Both the position numbers and the translations under genes were made by a program. Under the pieces are notes generated by a model. The model was not told the DNA's origin. It was given only the letters and a program-made list of their open reading frames with translations, and made no database searches. A stretch of 13,921 bases of DNA from Clostridia bacterium (GTDB lineage Bacteria; Bacillota; Clostridia; Christensenellales; Aristaeellaceae), in contig JAFUGB010000286.1 of the NCBI GenBank assembly GCA_017469605.1, positions 1 through 13,921 on the forward strand. Reading direction: 5' to 3'. Below, one piece after another: positions 1 through 5,634 of the stretch; the first letter of the stretch is position 1; each line of letters begins with the position of its first letter.

Positions 1-786
1 CCGCCGGGCACCAACACGCCCCCGGAAAGCGCGCTCATTGCCATCCACAGGGCCCGGGCCAACGGCCATCGGGTGTTTCTGTGCACCGGCCGCAGCAAGG
101 GCATGCTGGCCCCCGTGCTGGCCTACGGCTTTGACGGCGCGGTAGCCAGCGCCGGCGGCTACGTATTCCTGGGCGATGAGGTGCTGTTTGATTGCCCCAT
201 GACGCCCTCGCAGCTGGATACCGGCATGCGGCTGCTGGGCCAAACCGGCGTGCTGCGCACCATCGAGGCCGTGGACGCCTGCTACGGCGATGAGGACATG
301 AGCGAATTCCTGGCCCGGGCCGGAGCGGGAAACAGCGAATTGGAGCGCTGGCGCAAGGCGCTGGCCCGGGAGCTGAACATCCTCCCCATGGGCGAATATG
401 ACGGCCGGCCCATCTACAAAATTGTGATCATGTGCAACACCGCCGACCAGCTGATCCCCGCCCGGGAGACATTGGAGGGCGAATTCAATTTTGTGGTCCA
501 GGACGTATCGGCCCACAATTGCCTGAACGGCGAACTGATCAACCGCAAGTTCGATAAAGGCAGGGGCGTGCGCACGGTGGCTGAACGGCTGGGCTTTGAT
601 TTGGCCGATACCATCGGATTTGGCGACAGCATGAACGACCTGGAAATGCTCCAAACCGTGGGCACCAGCGTATGCATGGACAACGGCAGCCCCAGGCTCA
701 AGGCCATCAGCAGCCTGATATGCCCCGCCGTGGAAGACGACGGCCTCAGCCGGGCCTTTGAAAAGCTGGGACTGAGCCGAACATAA
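1..786 (+). CDS. Cof-type HAD-superfamily phosphatase, 5' truncated by window edge
   Basis: The frame is open from base 1 to the TAA at 784-786, giving 261 visible residues. A GTG at 73 is in frame, but the family pattern (a PE.A...I..A...G.. helix leading into the second motif) continues upstream of it, so the true start lies outside the window. Visible motifs: CTGRS, which carries the motif II Thr; a Lys in the NRKFDKGRG segment that fits motif III; and GDSMNDLEML, the acidic motif IV that binds Mg2+. The catalytic DxD motif I is missing only because the window begins after it. The middle portion (about residues 60-170) fits a C2-type cap. Members dephosphorylate sugar phosphates, phosphorylated coenzymes or nucleotides in the cytoplasm; the substrate cannot be read from sequence. 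The gene is GC-rich like the host backbone and unlike the island that follows it. Confidence 0.9.
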   Translation, partial: PPGTNTPPESALIAIHRARANGHRVFLCTGRSKGMLAPVLAYGFDGAVASAGGYVFLGDEVLFDCPMTPSQLDTGMRLLGQTGVLRTIEAVDACYGDEDMSEFLARAGAGNSELERWRKALARELNILPMGEYDGRPIYKIVIMCNTADQLIPARETLEGEFNFVVQDVSAHNCLNGELINRKFDKGRGVRTVAERLGFDLADTIGFGDSMNDLEMLQTVGTSVCMDNGSPRLKAISSLICPAVEDDGLSRAFEKLGLSRT

Positions 787-906
787 TACCGTTTACCCGC
801 TTCATCCGATCCATACAAAAAAAGGGGCCGTTGGGCGGATGCTCATAAGAAAGCTTGAATCAAAAGGCTTTGGGCATCTGTCTAACAAAGTTGGCTAAAC
901 CAAAAG

Positions 907-945
907 AATACCGGACTGTTGTGTATGCAGCAGCCCGGTATTTTT
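907..945. terminator. Bidirectional rho-independent terminator
   Basis: Arms 907-914 (AATACCGG) and 935-942 (CCGGTATT) pair perfectly. The stem continues with CTG/CAG after one mismatch, and the loop is about 922-927. On the plus strand it runs into TTTTT (941-945). On the minus strand it is followed by CTTTTGG. It lies 31 bp beyond the end of the minus-strand blaR1-like gene and downstream of the plus-strand HAD gene, so it can serve both. The stretch 787-906 between the HAD stop and this hairpin holds no gene I can support. Confidence 0.8.
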
Positions 946-975
946 AATGACAAGCATGGCTTATTATAGGCATCA

Positions 976-2403
976 CTATTTGAAACATGCATATAGCGCA
1001 TCCCAATCCACAGGACTTTTTATCAAATAGCAGTCGGAGGTGCTGTTGTACTTGTGATAGTCATGAACAACGAGCACTTGATCTGTCATAGAAACAAATC
1101 TCCCGCCTGGCAACATAAAAGTCATTTGTTTTCCGTCGAGAACAGGCTTACGCAGCCCCGCTATATGCTCCAGCTTAATCTTTTCAAGTGTCTCACGAAG
1201 TGCAGAATCATCCCATTTCAGGATATCGAGACTTTTGCCATCATAGATAGCTTGTATCTCAGTGCCAGGTTCCAGAATTAAAGAAGTTAAGCTCCCACGT
1301 GTATCGCTGACAGAGACTATGCCGAAACACATGACACAGCTAAAGATTGCCATCATCAGTAATGCTGTTCCAACCATGCGTTTTTGTTGATTCATGATGC
1401 TTTTCAGACGATAGCGAAGCGTCCCTGCAGCAGCGGAGAGACAGGTTGTAAAACCTTTTTCCGGCACAGCAGAATCTAATAATAGGTTCGCATAAGCACG
1501 TCGCTCAAGGTCCCCCATTTTTTCTATTACAATTTCATCGCAGCTGCGTTCCAGGTCATCAGCCGCATTTCTTGTTGCAATCCAAACTAACGGATTAAAC
1601 CAACACAAAGCGTTACATAGGCAAAGAAATACTTTTGTGTCTACATCACATCGTTGAAGATGATGTAATTCATGACGGAAGATCATAGAGAGCTCTTCCT
1701 TCGTGTAATCATGTTCTGGGAGCACTGTACAACGGGTCCGCTTTGTCTGCCCCATGGAAAATGGTGCAGATACGTCTGCCCGTAATAACGCTACTGGACG
1801 CCGGTAATCCAATGCTTCTTGTTCATGTTTCCAGATGGCACATATCTCATTATTCATTTCTGGTGCTGAGTGCTTTCGTACCCGCGTGTAAAAACCCAGA
1901 TGAGAGATCGTATAGTATCCGCCTACAGCAAGAAACCCGGAAACCCAAACTGCCCCAATGATGGACAACATATGATGAGGAAGATATATAGTTATGCGCG
2001 GCATTGGCAACGTGCCGATAAGTCCATGTGCTTGCCAACTAAGAAAAGCCGGTACCAGCCAAAGCACTGCACAAGCCCGTGCACTAAACCGTTTTCTTAA
2101 AATCGGCAGAAGAATAAGCAGTACAACATAATAAACGCTGAGAAGCAACAAAACTTCAACTGCCAGTGCCATAAAAAGCAAGAGACCGTTTTGGAGGCCA
2201 AAGAACCACACAAACATCATAAGAAATACAAGTAAAATCCAGAACAGTACCGTCGGCGGAACAAAAACATATGTCTCTTTTCCATATTTTTCAGAAAACA
2301 ACACATGTGCTTCAGTACCGTGCTCCCATTTCCAGGCTCGGTGAAAGCTGAAGCCCAAGAGTCCGGCTAGTAATGCACCCCAGAGAATCTGCCCCCATAT
2401 CAT
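976..2403 (-). CDS. BlaR1/MecR1-type M56 family metallopeptidase (membrane sensor)
   Basis: The product has 475 residues. Hydrophobic segments at about residues 5-20, 50-70, 73-102 and 110-165 form the N-terminal membrane region. The zinc protease motif HELHH lies at residues 244-248, followed by NPLVW near 270-274 and an acidic DDLERSCDE segment that fits the third zinc ligand. A further membrane helix lies at about 343-366, followed by a short external tail of about 108 residues. In BlaR1 and MecR1 the tail is a penicillin-binding domain that triggers the cytoplasmic protease, leading to cleavage of the BlaI/MecI repressor. Here the tail is too short for that domain and I see no SxxK site, so the signal is probably not direct acylation by a beta-lactam. 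The start overlaps the 3' end of the blaI-like gene by 4 bp, indicating translational coupling. No beta-lactamase or other target gene is adjacent. Confidence 0.88.
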   Translation of the reverse strand: MIWGQILWGALLAGLLGFSFHRAWKWEHGTEAHVLFSEKYGKETYVFVPPTVLFWILLVFLMMFVWFFGLQNGLLLFMALAVEVLLLLSVYYVVLLILLPILRKRFSARACAVLWLVPAFLSWQAHGLIGTLPMPRITIYLPHHMLSIIGAVWVSGFLAVGGYYTISHLGFYTRVRKHSAPEMNNEICAIWKHEQEALDYRRPVALLRADVSAPFSMGQTKRTRCTVLPEHDYTKEELSMIFRHELHHLQRCDVDTKVFLCLCNALCWFNPLVWIATRNAADDLERSCDEIVIEKMGDLERRAYANLLLDSAVPEKGFTTCLSAAAGTLRYRLKSIMNQQKRMVGTALLMMAIFSCVMCFGIVSVSDTRGSLTSLILEPGTEIQAIYDGKSLDILKWDDSALRETLEKIKLEHIAGLRKPVLDGKQMTFMLPGGRFVSMTDQVLVVHDYHKYNSTSDCYLIKSPVDWDALYACFK

Positions 2404-2774
2404 AAATTATCTTCCTCTATTATTTCTCGTAATTCTGCAATTTCGTCTTTCGATACACCACTGTCGCATAACGAAACAGCAAAGGCAGATAGGGAACCTC
2501 CAAAGAGACGGTCTAATATCCGACGACTCTCTTTTGCTAAATAATCCTTGCGTGAAATAAGCGGAGTATATAGGTTCATTCGTCCATGACGTTCTACGCT
2601 TAAGAAGCCTCTGTCACAAAGACGAGTCAGAAATGTGAGGATAGTGCTGGGCGCTAAATGCTTTTGTTTTTTGAGCGTTTCCTCAATGATACTGCGGGAA
2701 ACAGGTGGTTCACACTGCCAGACGATCTGCATAATTTCCAATTCTCCATCTGGCAGAAAAATCGTTTCTTTCAT
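2400..2774 (-). CDS. BlaI/MecI/CopY family transcriptional repressor
   Basis: The product has 124 residues, the usual size. The N-terminal winged helix (about residues 7-75) shows family hallmarks: LPDGELEIMQIVWQ near the start, SRSIIEETL, then APSTILTFLTRLCDRGFLSVER, the recognition helix and wing. The C-terminal part (about 80-124) is the dimerisation region cleaved in signalling by BlaR1-type proteases. The ATG at 2774 is preceded by an excellent AAGGAGGA ribosome site. It is first in an operon with the blaR1-like gene, overlapping it by 4 bp. Its promoter carries two operator-like repeats, so it very likely represses itself. Base composition is poorer in G and C than the HAD and tat genes on either side, which suggests acquisition by transfer. 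Confidence 0.93.
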   Translation of the reverse strand: MKETIFLPDGELEIMQIVWQCEPPVSRSIIEETLKKQKHLAPSTILTFLTRLCDRGFLSVERHGRMNLYTPLISRKDYLAKESRRILDRLFGGSLSAFAVSLCDSGVSKDEIAELREIIEEDNL

Positions 2775-2788
2775 GACACATCCTCCTT

Positions 2789-2839
2789 CTACAACCGTCG
2801 CGATACAGATATTCTACAGCTGTCGCAATTAAAAGTCAA
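2789..2839 (-). promoter_or_regulatory. blaI-blaR1 promoter with two BlaI-like operator repeats
   Basis: On the minus strand a -35 TTGACT (2834-2839) and a -10 TAGAAT (2811-2816) are separated by exactly 17 bp. Two 13-bp direct repeats, minus-strand GCGACAGCTGTAG (2814-2826) and GCGACGGTTGTAG (2789-2801), differ at two positions and start 25 bp apart. The first contains the palindrome ACAGCTGT and resembles the TACAnnTGTA dyad known for BlaI/MecI. It covers the spacer and -10; the second lies over the start of the transcript. The placement is what autorepression would need. Operator function is inference. Confidence 0.8.
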
Positions 2840-2892
2840 GGTTTTTCGTGAGAAAAGAAATCGTTTTTTTGCTGTAAAGGAAAGCATTAAAA

Positions 2893-3250
2893 GCGTGAAA
2901 ACGCGCAGCTCGCACTCGTGCGATCATAAGGGTTTGGGATTATCCCAACAAGTCGAAGCTGGCAAAAGTGGTTCCGTTCCGGATCGGAATACTGCTTGCC
3001 ACGTAGAAAAACGTCCATCTGGACCCTGCTTGCCAAGTAGTGAAAGCATAGCAAAACAGGGTGTTGACGGTTGGAACCGTCAACCGCCTTCAGGTGTATT
3101 GATAGTTCAATACCATGCTGGTATATTGGTATCGATTCTTAAAAGAATCATGTGGGAATCGGACTTGGCTCGATTCGTTGGATCGTTTCCCGTTCCTGAC
3201 ATTATGTGGGTTCCCGATTTGGGTATGACGCCCAACGCGTAACGGTGGGC
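2893..3250. repeat. Array of consecutive short perfect inverted repeats (unassigned structured element)
   Basis: No convincing gene occupies this 350-bp stretch. It contains a chain of hairpin-forming dyads: GCGT/ACGC around GAAA (2893-2904), TCGCAC/GTGCGA (2910-2923), TTGGGA/TCCCAA (2934-2948), TTCCG/CGGAA (2977-2989), TCCA/TGGA (3014-3023), ACCCTG/CAGGGT (3023-3062), GTTGACGGTT/AACCGTCAAC (3063-3084), GTATTGA/TCAATAC (3096-3113), GATTCTT/AAGAATC (3134-3149) and GAATCG/CGATTC (3156-3176). A 14-bp direct repeat, TGCTTGCCAmGTAG, occurs at 2993-3006 and 3028-3041 with one difference. One plus-strand frame stays open to 3242, but it has no evident ribosome site and no family resemblance I recognise. 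It could be a structured RNA, an oriT or single-strand origin of a mobile element, or a protein-binding array. Confidence 0.6.
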
Positions 3251-3251
3251 A

Positions 3252-3303
3252 TAAAAAAAGCGGCGTTCCTATTTCTCCGGGTGGAGAATAGTAAACGCCG
3301 CTT
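3252..3303 (-). terminator. Strong rho-independent terminator, minus orientation
   Basis: AAGCGGCGTT (3258-3267) pairs perfectly with AACGCCGCTT (3294-3303). An inner stem CTATTTCTCC/GGAGAATAG (3269-3278 with 3283-3291) has one bulged base, and the loop is GGGT. On the minus strand the stem runs straight into TTTTTTT (3258-3252). It would stop minus-strand transcription arriving from the recombinase relic or tat side before the hairpin array. On the plus strand no T-run follows. Confidence 0.85.
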
Positions 3304-3339
3304 GATGCGTGCTATATTCAATTTCAGTACATTACCAGC

Positions 3340-3633
3340 TTGCCCGCTGCTATAAAAGCCTTGATTTTCCTTGTGTTTAAGAAGTATCGTTATCATACTT
3401 CAGCTTTTGACCGTCCCGGCTTTCAGTCCACGCTGAACGAAATCGATGCTGACCATGTAGCGGTATTCCTTACAAAAGCCCTGTCGCATCTCGGACGTAA
3501 TTCCACGATGACAGGGGTGTTTATCAACATCACTTTTGCAAAACACGATGTGCGCTATATCGCCATCCATATCTGCTACAATCTGAGCGAGTTCATCCCG
3601 TTGAGTGAACTGATGACACAGGAAATGGCATGA
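3340..3633 (+). pseudogene. Decayed fragment of a large serine recombinase (TnpX/TndX-like resolvase domain)
   Basis: From about 3379 the frame reads KKYRYHTSAFDRPGFQ, followed by a region matching the resolvase-type catalytic core of clostridial large serine recombinases: FDRPGFQ..L.EI.A, then LTKALSHLGRN, then TMTGVFINITF.KHDVRYIAI, and EFIPLSELM before a TGA at 3631-3633. Intact family members read roughly KDLSRLGRN here; this copy has A for the Asp and His for the first conserved Arg. The N-terminal segment with the nucleophilic Ser and the whole recombinase and zinc-ribbon C-terminus are absent, and the sequence between KKY and FDRPGFQ is shortened. The TTG at 3340 is arbitrary; no start or ribosome site is convincing. 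It is best read as the relic of an integrative element that brought in the island. Confidence 0.75.
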
Positions 3634-3653
3634 CCGGAAGATCATGCCATTTC
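3622..3653. repeat. 12-bp perfect inverted repeat
   Basis: GAAATGGCATGA (3622-3633) and TCATGCCATTTC (3642-3653) are exact reverse complements around an 8-nt loop (CCGGAAGA). No T-run follows on either strand, so it is not a standard terminator. It spans the stop codon of the recombinase relic. Confidence 0.8.
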
Positions 3654-3679
3654 TCGAAAACTATAAAACTGTCTTATGA

Positions 3680-3706
3680 GGGGCGCCTTTTGGCAGTCCC
3701 TTTTTT
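3680..3706. terminator. Rho-independent terminator between the island and tatC
   Basis: GGGGCGCC (3680-3687) pairs with GGCAGTCCC (3692-3700) around TTTT, with one bulged A and one G-T pair. It is followed on the plus strand by TTTTTT (3701-3706). The hairpin lies immediately beyond the tatC stop codon, so it may also act for tat, although the minus-strand T-tract is poor. It could be the original terminator of the HAD gene, now separated from it by the island (inference). Confidence 0.7.
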
Positions 3707-4475
3707 ATTCCCTTTCCCTGGGTTTGGTCAGCCTGGCCACCAGGATGCTGATTTCATACAGCAGGCACAGCGGCACGCCCAGCGCCACCTGGGATACGAT
3801 GTCCGGCGGCGTCAGCACGGCGGCCAGCACAAAGATGCCCAGGATCACGTACTTGCGCTTTCCGGACAGCATCTGCGCGCTCGTCCACCCCATCCGCGTG
3901 GTCAGGTACAAAAACACCGGCAGCTGGAACGCGATGCCGAAGGGCACAATGAACCCAAACAGGAAGCTTACATACTTATCGATGGACAGCATGGGCGTAG
4001 CCAGCCCATCCCCCTGGATCAGGAAAAAGTCCACCGCCAGCGTATATACCGCAAAATAGCAGAACGTTACGCCCAGCAGGAACAGCAGCAGCGCTATAAC
4101 GAACAGCAGCCGAAAGCTGCGCTGCTCCTTGGGATACAGCGCCGGCTTGATGAACCCCCACACCTGCCAGATCACCACCGGGCTGGCCAATATCGCCGCG
4201 GCAATCAGCGCCACCTTGAACTTGGTCACCAGTGCCTCGGACATGGCGGTATAGATGATCTCGATCCCCCGCGCCTGAATGGGATTGATGATCCACTCCA
4301 TCAGCTGATCGATGCACAAATAAAACACCAGCGCGAAGGCGATCACCACCGCCGCTGCCGAGATCACCAGCACCTTGCGCAGCGCCAGCAGGTGGCTGAG
4401 CAGCGACTGGCGCTTCTCCTGGGGCGTCAGCTCCCGCTCTTCCTCATTTCCCGCCACGGTTTGCTCCTTTGACAT
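3705..4475 (-). CDS. tatC: Twin-arginine translocase subunit TatC
   Basis: The product has 256 residues, the normal length. TatC is the six-helix membrane protein that binds twin-arginine signal peptides and, with TatA/TatB-type partners, exports folded proteins. Family hallmarks are present in order: an N-terminal HLLALRK motif (HLxELR type), WGFIKPALYPKE after the second helix, FGIAFQLPVF in the fourth helix region, and TPPDIVSQ before the last two helices. Gln replaces the Glu found in the fourth-helix motif of the E. coli protein. The ATG at 4475 lies 2 bp after the tatA stop (4478-4480), with AAGGA inside the end of tatA as ribosome site. It is the last gene of a three-gene tat operon. 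Confidence 0.96.
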   Translation of the reverse strand: MSKEQTVAGNEEERELTPQEKRQSLLSHLLALRKVLVISAAAVVIAFALVFYLCIDQLMEWIINPIQARGIEIIYTAMSEALVTKFKVALIAAAILASPVVIWQVWGFIKPALYPKEQRSFRLLFVIALLLFLLGVTFCYFAVYTLAVDFFLIQGDGLATPMLSIDKYVSFLFGFIVPFGIAFQLPVFLYLTTRMGWTSAQMLSGKRKYVILGIFVLAAVLTPPDIVSQVALGVPLCLLYEISILVARLTKPRERE

Positions 4476-4477
4476 AC

Positions 4478-4657
4478 TCAGTCCTTCTGCTCGCCGTCAG
4501 CCTTTTTTTCCTTATCGCTGTCGTCTTCCTTTACTTCGTTCTTGAAATCTTTAATGCTCTTGCCCAGCGCCTTGCCTACTCCTGCCAGCTTGCCGCCGCC
4601 AAACAGCACCAGCGCCAGTACGATGATCAGGATGATTTCAGTGGTTCCCAGTCGCAT
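4478..4657 (-). CDS. tatA: Twin-arginine translocase subunit TatA/TatE
   Basis: This 59-residue protein begins MRLGTTEIILIIVLALVLFG. A short N-terminal membrane helix is followed by the FGGGKLAGVGKALGKSIKDF amphipathic helix, with the FG-x-x-KL-x2-VGKALG hallmark of TatA. The tail is short, charged and Lys/Asp/Glu-rich. TatA oligomers form the export passage with TatC. The start at 4657 is supported by GGGAGGA 8 bp upstream. The gene lies between the tatB-like gene and tatC in the same direction. Confidence 0.95.
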   Translation of the reverse strand: MRLGTTEIILIIVLALVLFGGGKLAGVGKALGKSIKDFKNEVKEDDSDKEKKADGEQKD

Positions 4658-4683
4658 ATTGTTTTTCCTCCCGCTTCATATTG

Positions 4684-4989
4684 TCAATTCTTTTTAAAGG
4701 TGTCCTTCTTGGCCTGGCCGATGCTCTTGTTCAGCTCCTTGCTCGCCTCCCGCAGATCGGCCGTAATATCGGCTTCCTTCATGGTCTGATCGATATCCTT
4801 GCGCACGTCCTCGGTTTCCTGCATCATTTCGTCCCAGCCCACTTCGGCCTTCAGATCCTTGATCATTTGCCGCACGCTCTTCACCAGCCGCGCCAGCCAG
4901 CGCGCCACCTTCGGCAGATCCTTGGGGCCTACGATCACATAGGCGATGATCAGAATGAGCAGCAGCTCCGCAAAACCGATATTAAACAA
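4684..4989 (-). CDS. tatB: Sec-independent translocase TatB/TatA-like protein
   Basis: The start is TTG at 4989: AAAGGAGGG (4997-5005 on the plus strand) lies 7 nt upstream and the promoter -10 is at 5014-5019, so longer readings of the frame would begin before transcription does. The 101-residue product starts LFNIGFAELLLILIIAYVIV (first residue Met in vivo). It has one membrane helix and then GPKDLPKVARWLARLVKSVR, the GP-x-x-LP-x hinge and amphipathic helix of the TatA/B family. The remainder is a long charged, probably helical tail. The FNIGFAELL start and long tail favour TatB over TatA, although many Bacillota use only TatA-type proteins. First gene of the tat operon. Confidence 0.85.
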   Translation of the reverse strand: MFNIGFAELLLILIIAYVIVGPKDLPKVARWLARLVKSVRQMIKDLKAEVGWDEMMQETEDVRKDIDQTMKEADITADLREASKELNKSIGQAKKDTFKKN

Positions 4990-5013
4990 ATCGCGGCCCT
5001 CCTTTACCTGCTT

Positions 5014-5042
5014 ATTATAATGCAAGAATGGACGGATTTCAA
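5014..5042 (-). promoter_or_regulatory. tat operon promoter
   Basis: Minus-strand TTGAAA (5037-5042) and TATAAT (5014-5019) are separated by 17 bp. The predicted start of transcription near 5007 leaves a leader of about 18 nt containing the AAAGGAGGG site and the TTG start at 4989. Confidence 0.85.
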
Positions 5043-5046
5043 GAGG

Positions 5047-5075
5047 TTTACAAATGGGGGCGCAGCGTTTATAAT
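5047..5075 (+). promoter_or_regulatory. Promoter of the NTPase-mobB-like operon
   Basis: TTTACA (5047-5052), a 17-bp spacer and TATAAT (5070-5075). It is back to back with the tat promoter: only 4 bp (5043-5046) separate the two -35 boxes. The predicted transcript start is near 5082. Confidence 0.8.
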
Positions 5076-5109
5076 GGAAGCGTACAACGACGAAAGCAAG
5101 GAGAAAGAC

Positions 5110-5634
5110 ATGCATGTTTTTTTGACCGGCGACAGGCAAATTGGCAAAGGCCGCGCGCTGAACGGGGCGCTGGACCTGATCGGCATGCCGGTGTACGGCT
5201 TCCGCACCCGGTTTTTAACGAGGGAGCGGGGCAGCTCCTCCCTGTATATGACGCCCGCTAATAATCCGGAAGAATTATCCGAAAGCGCCATGGTGGCCTG
5301 CCTGCAGGATGGCAAAATGCGCCCGCTCACCGAGCGGTTCGATACGCTGGGCGCGGCGCTGCTGCGGGAGGCCCGGCGGCATCCCGAGGGCGTGATCCTG
5401 ATGGATGAGTGCGGCCAGTTGGAAAAAAACGCCCAGGTCTTTCAAAATGAGATCCAAGCCTGCCTGGACGGCGATATTCCGGTGCTGGGCGTGCTGCGGC
5501 GCGATCAGCCCTGGCATGATTTTATCAAGCGCCATCCCAAGGTGCTGGTGCTCACGGTGGACGAGCAAAACCGCGTGGACATGGCCGAACGCGTGGCCGC
5601 GCTGATCAGGCAGAACGAGGGAGGCAATCCATGA
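5110..5634 (+). CDS. NTPase_1/THEP1-like nucleotide-binding protein
   Basis: The ATG at 5110 has AAGGAG (5098-5103) 6 nt upstream. The earlier in-frame ATG at 5074 overlaps the -10 box and is excluded. The product has 174 residues. The N-terminus MHVFLTGDRQIGKGRAL is a P-loop-like strand-loop-helix, but the last position of GxxxxGK[S/T] is Gly14. VILMDECGQLE at residues 95-105 resembles the Walker B DE-x-GxxE motif of the THEP1 family, followed by F..EI...L....PVLGVLR, also typical of that family. Members hydrolyse NTPs in vitro; their physiological role is not settled. Its stop overlaps the start of the MobB-like gene by 4 bp, so the two are coupled. The altered P-loop leaves catalytic activity uncertain. 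Confidence 0.75.
   Translation: MHVFLTGDRQIGKGRALNGALDLIGMPVYGFRTRFLTRERGSSSLYMTPANNPEELSESAMVACLQDGKMRPLTERFDTLGAALLREARRHPEGVILMDECGQLEKNAQVFQNEIQACLDGDIPVLGVLRRDQPWHDFIKRHPKVLVLTVDEQNRVDMAERVAALIRQNEGGNP

Noticed and set aside
2658..3242. A 194-codon plus-strand frame running from inside blaI through the hairpin array
   Set aside because: Its 5' third is antisense to blaI and its promoter. No ribosome site is seen at any internal start. I kept the possibility of coding in the array open but did not call a gene.
2893..3250. CRISPR array
   Set aside because: The repeats are different short palindromes, not identical direct repeats with regular spacers.
3400..3645. An 81-codon minus-strand frame ending in a terminator
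   Set aside because: It is antisense to the recombinase relic, whose plus-strand translation matches the family much better.
3630..4472. A 280-codon plus-strand frame opposite tatC
   Set aside because: Gln/His/Arg-rich translation without family motifs; the minus strand clearly encodes TatC.
4681..5109. Long N-terminal extension of the NTPase frame back to 4681
   Set aside because: It runs antisense to tatB and upstream of the NTPase promoter; ATG 5110 has the ribosome site.
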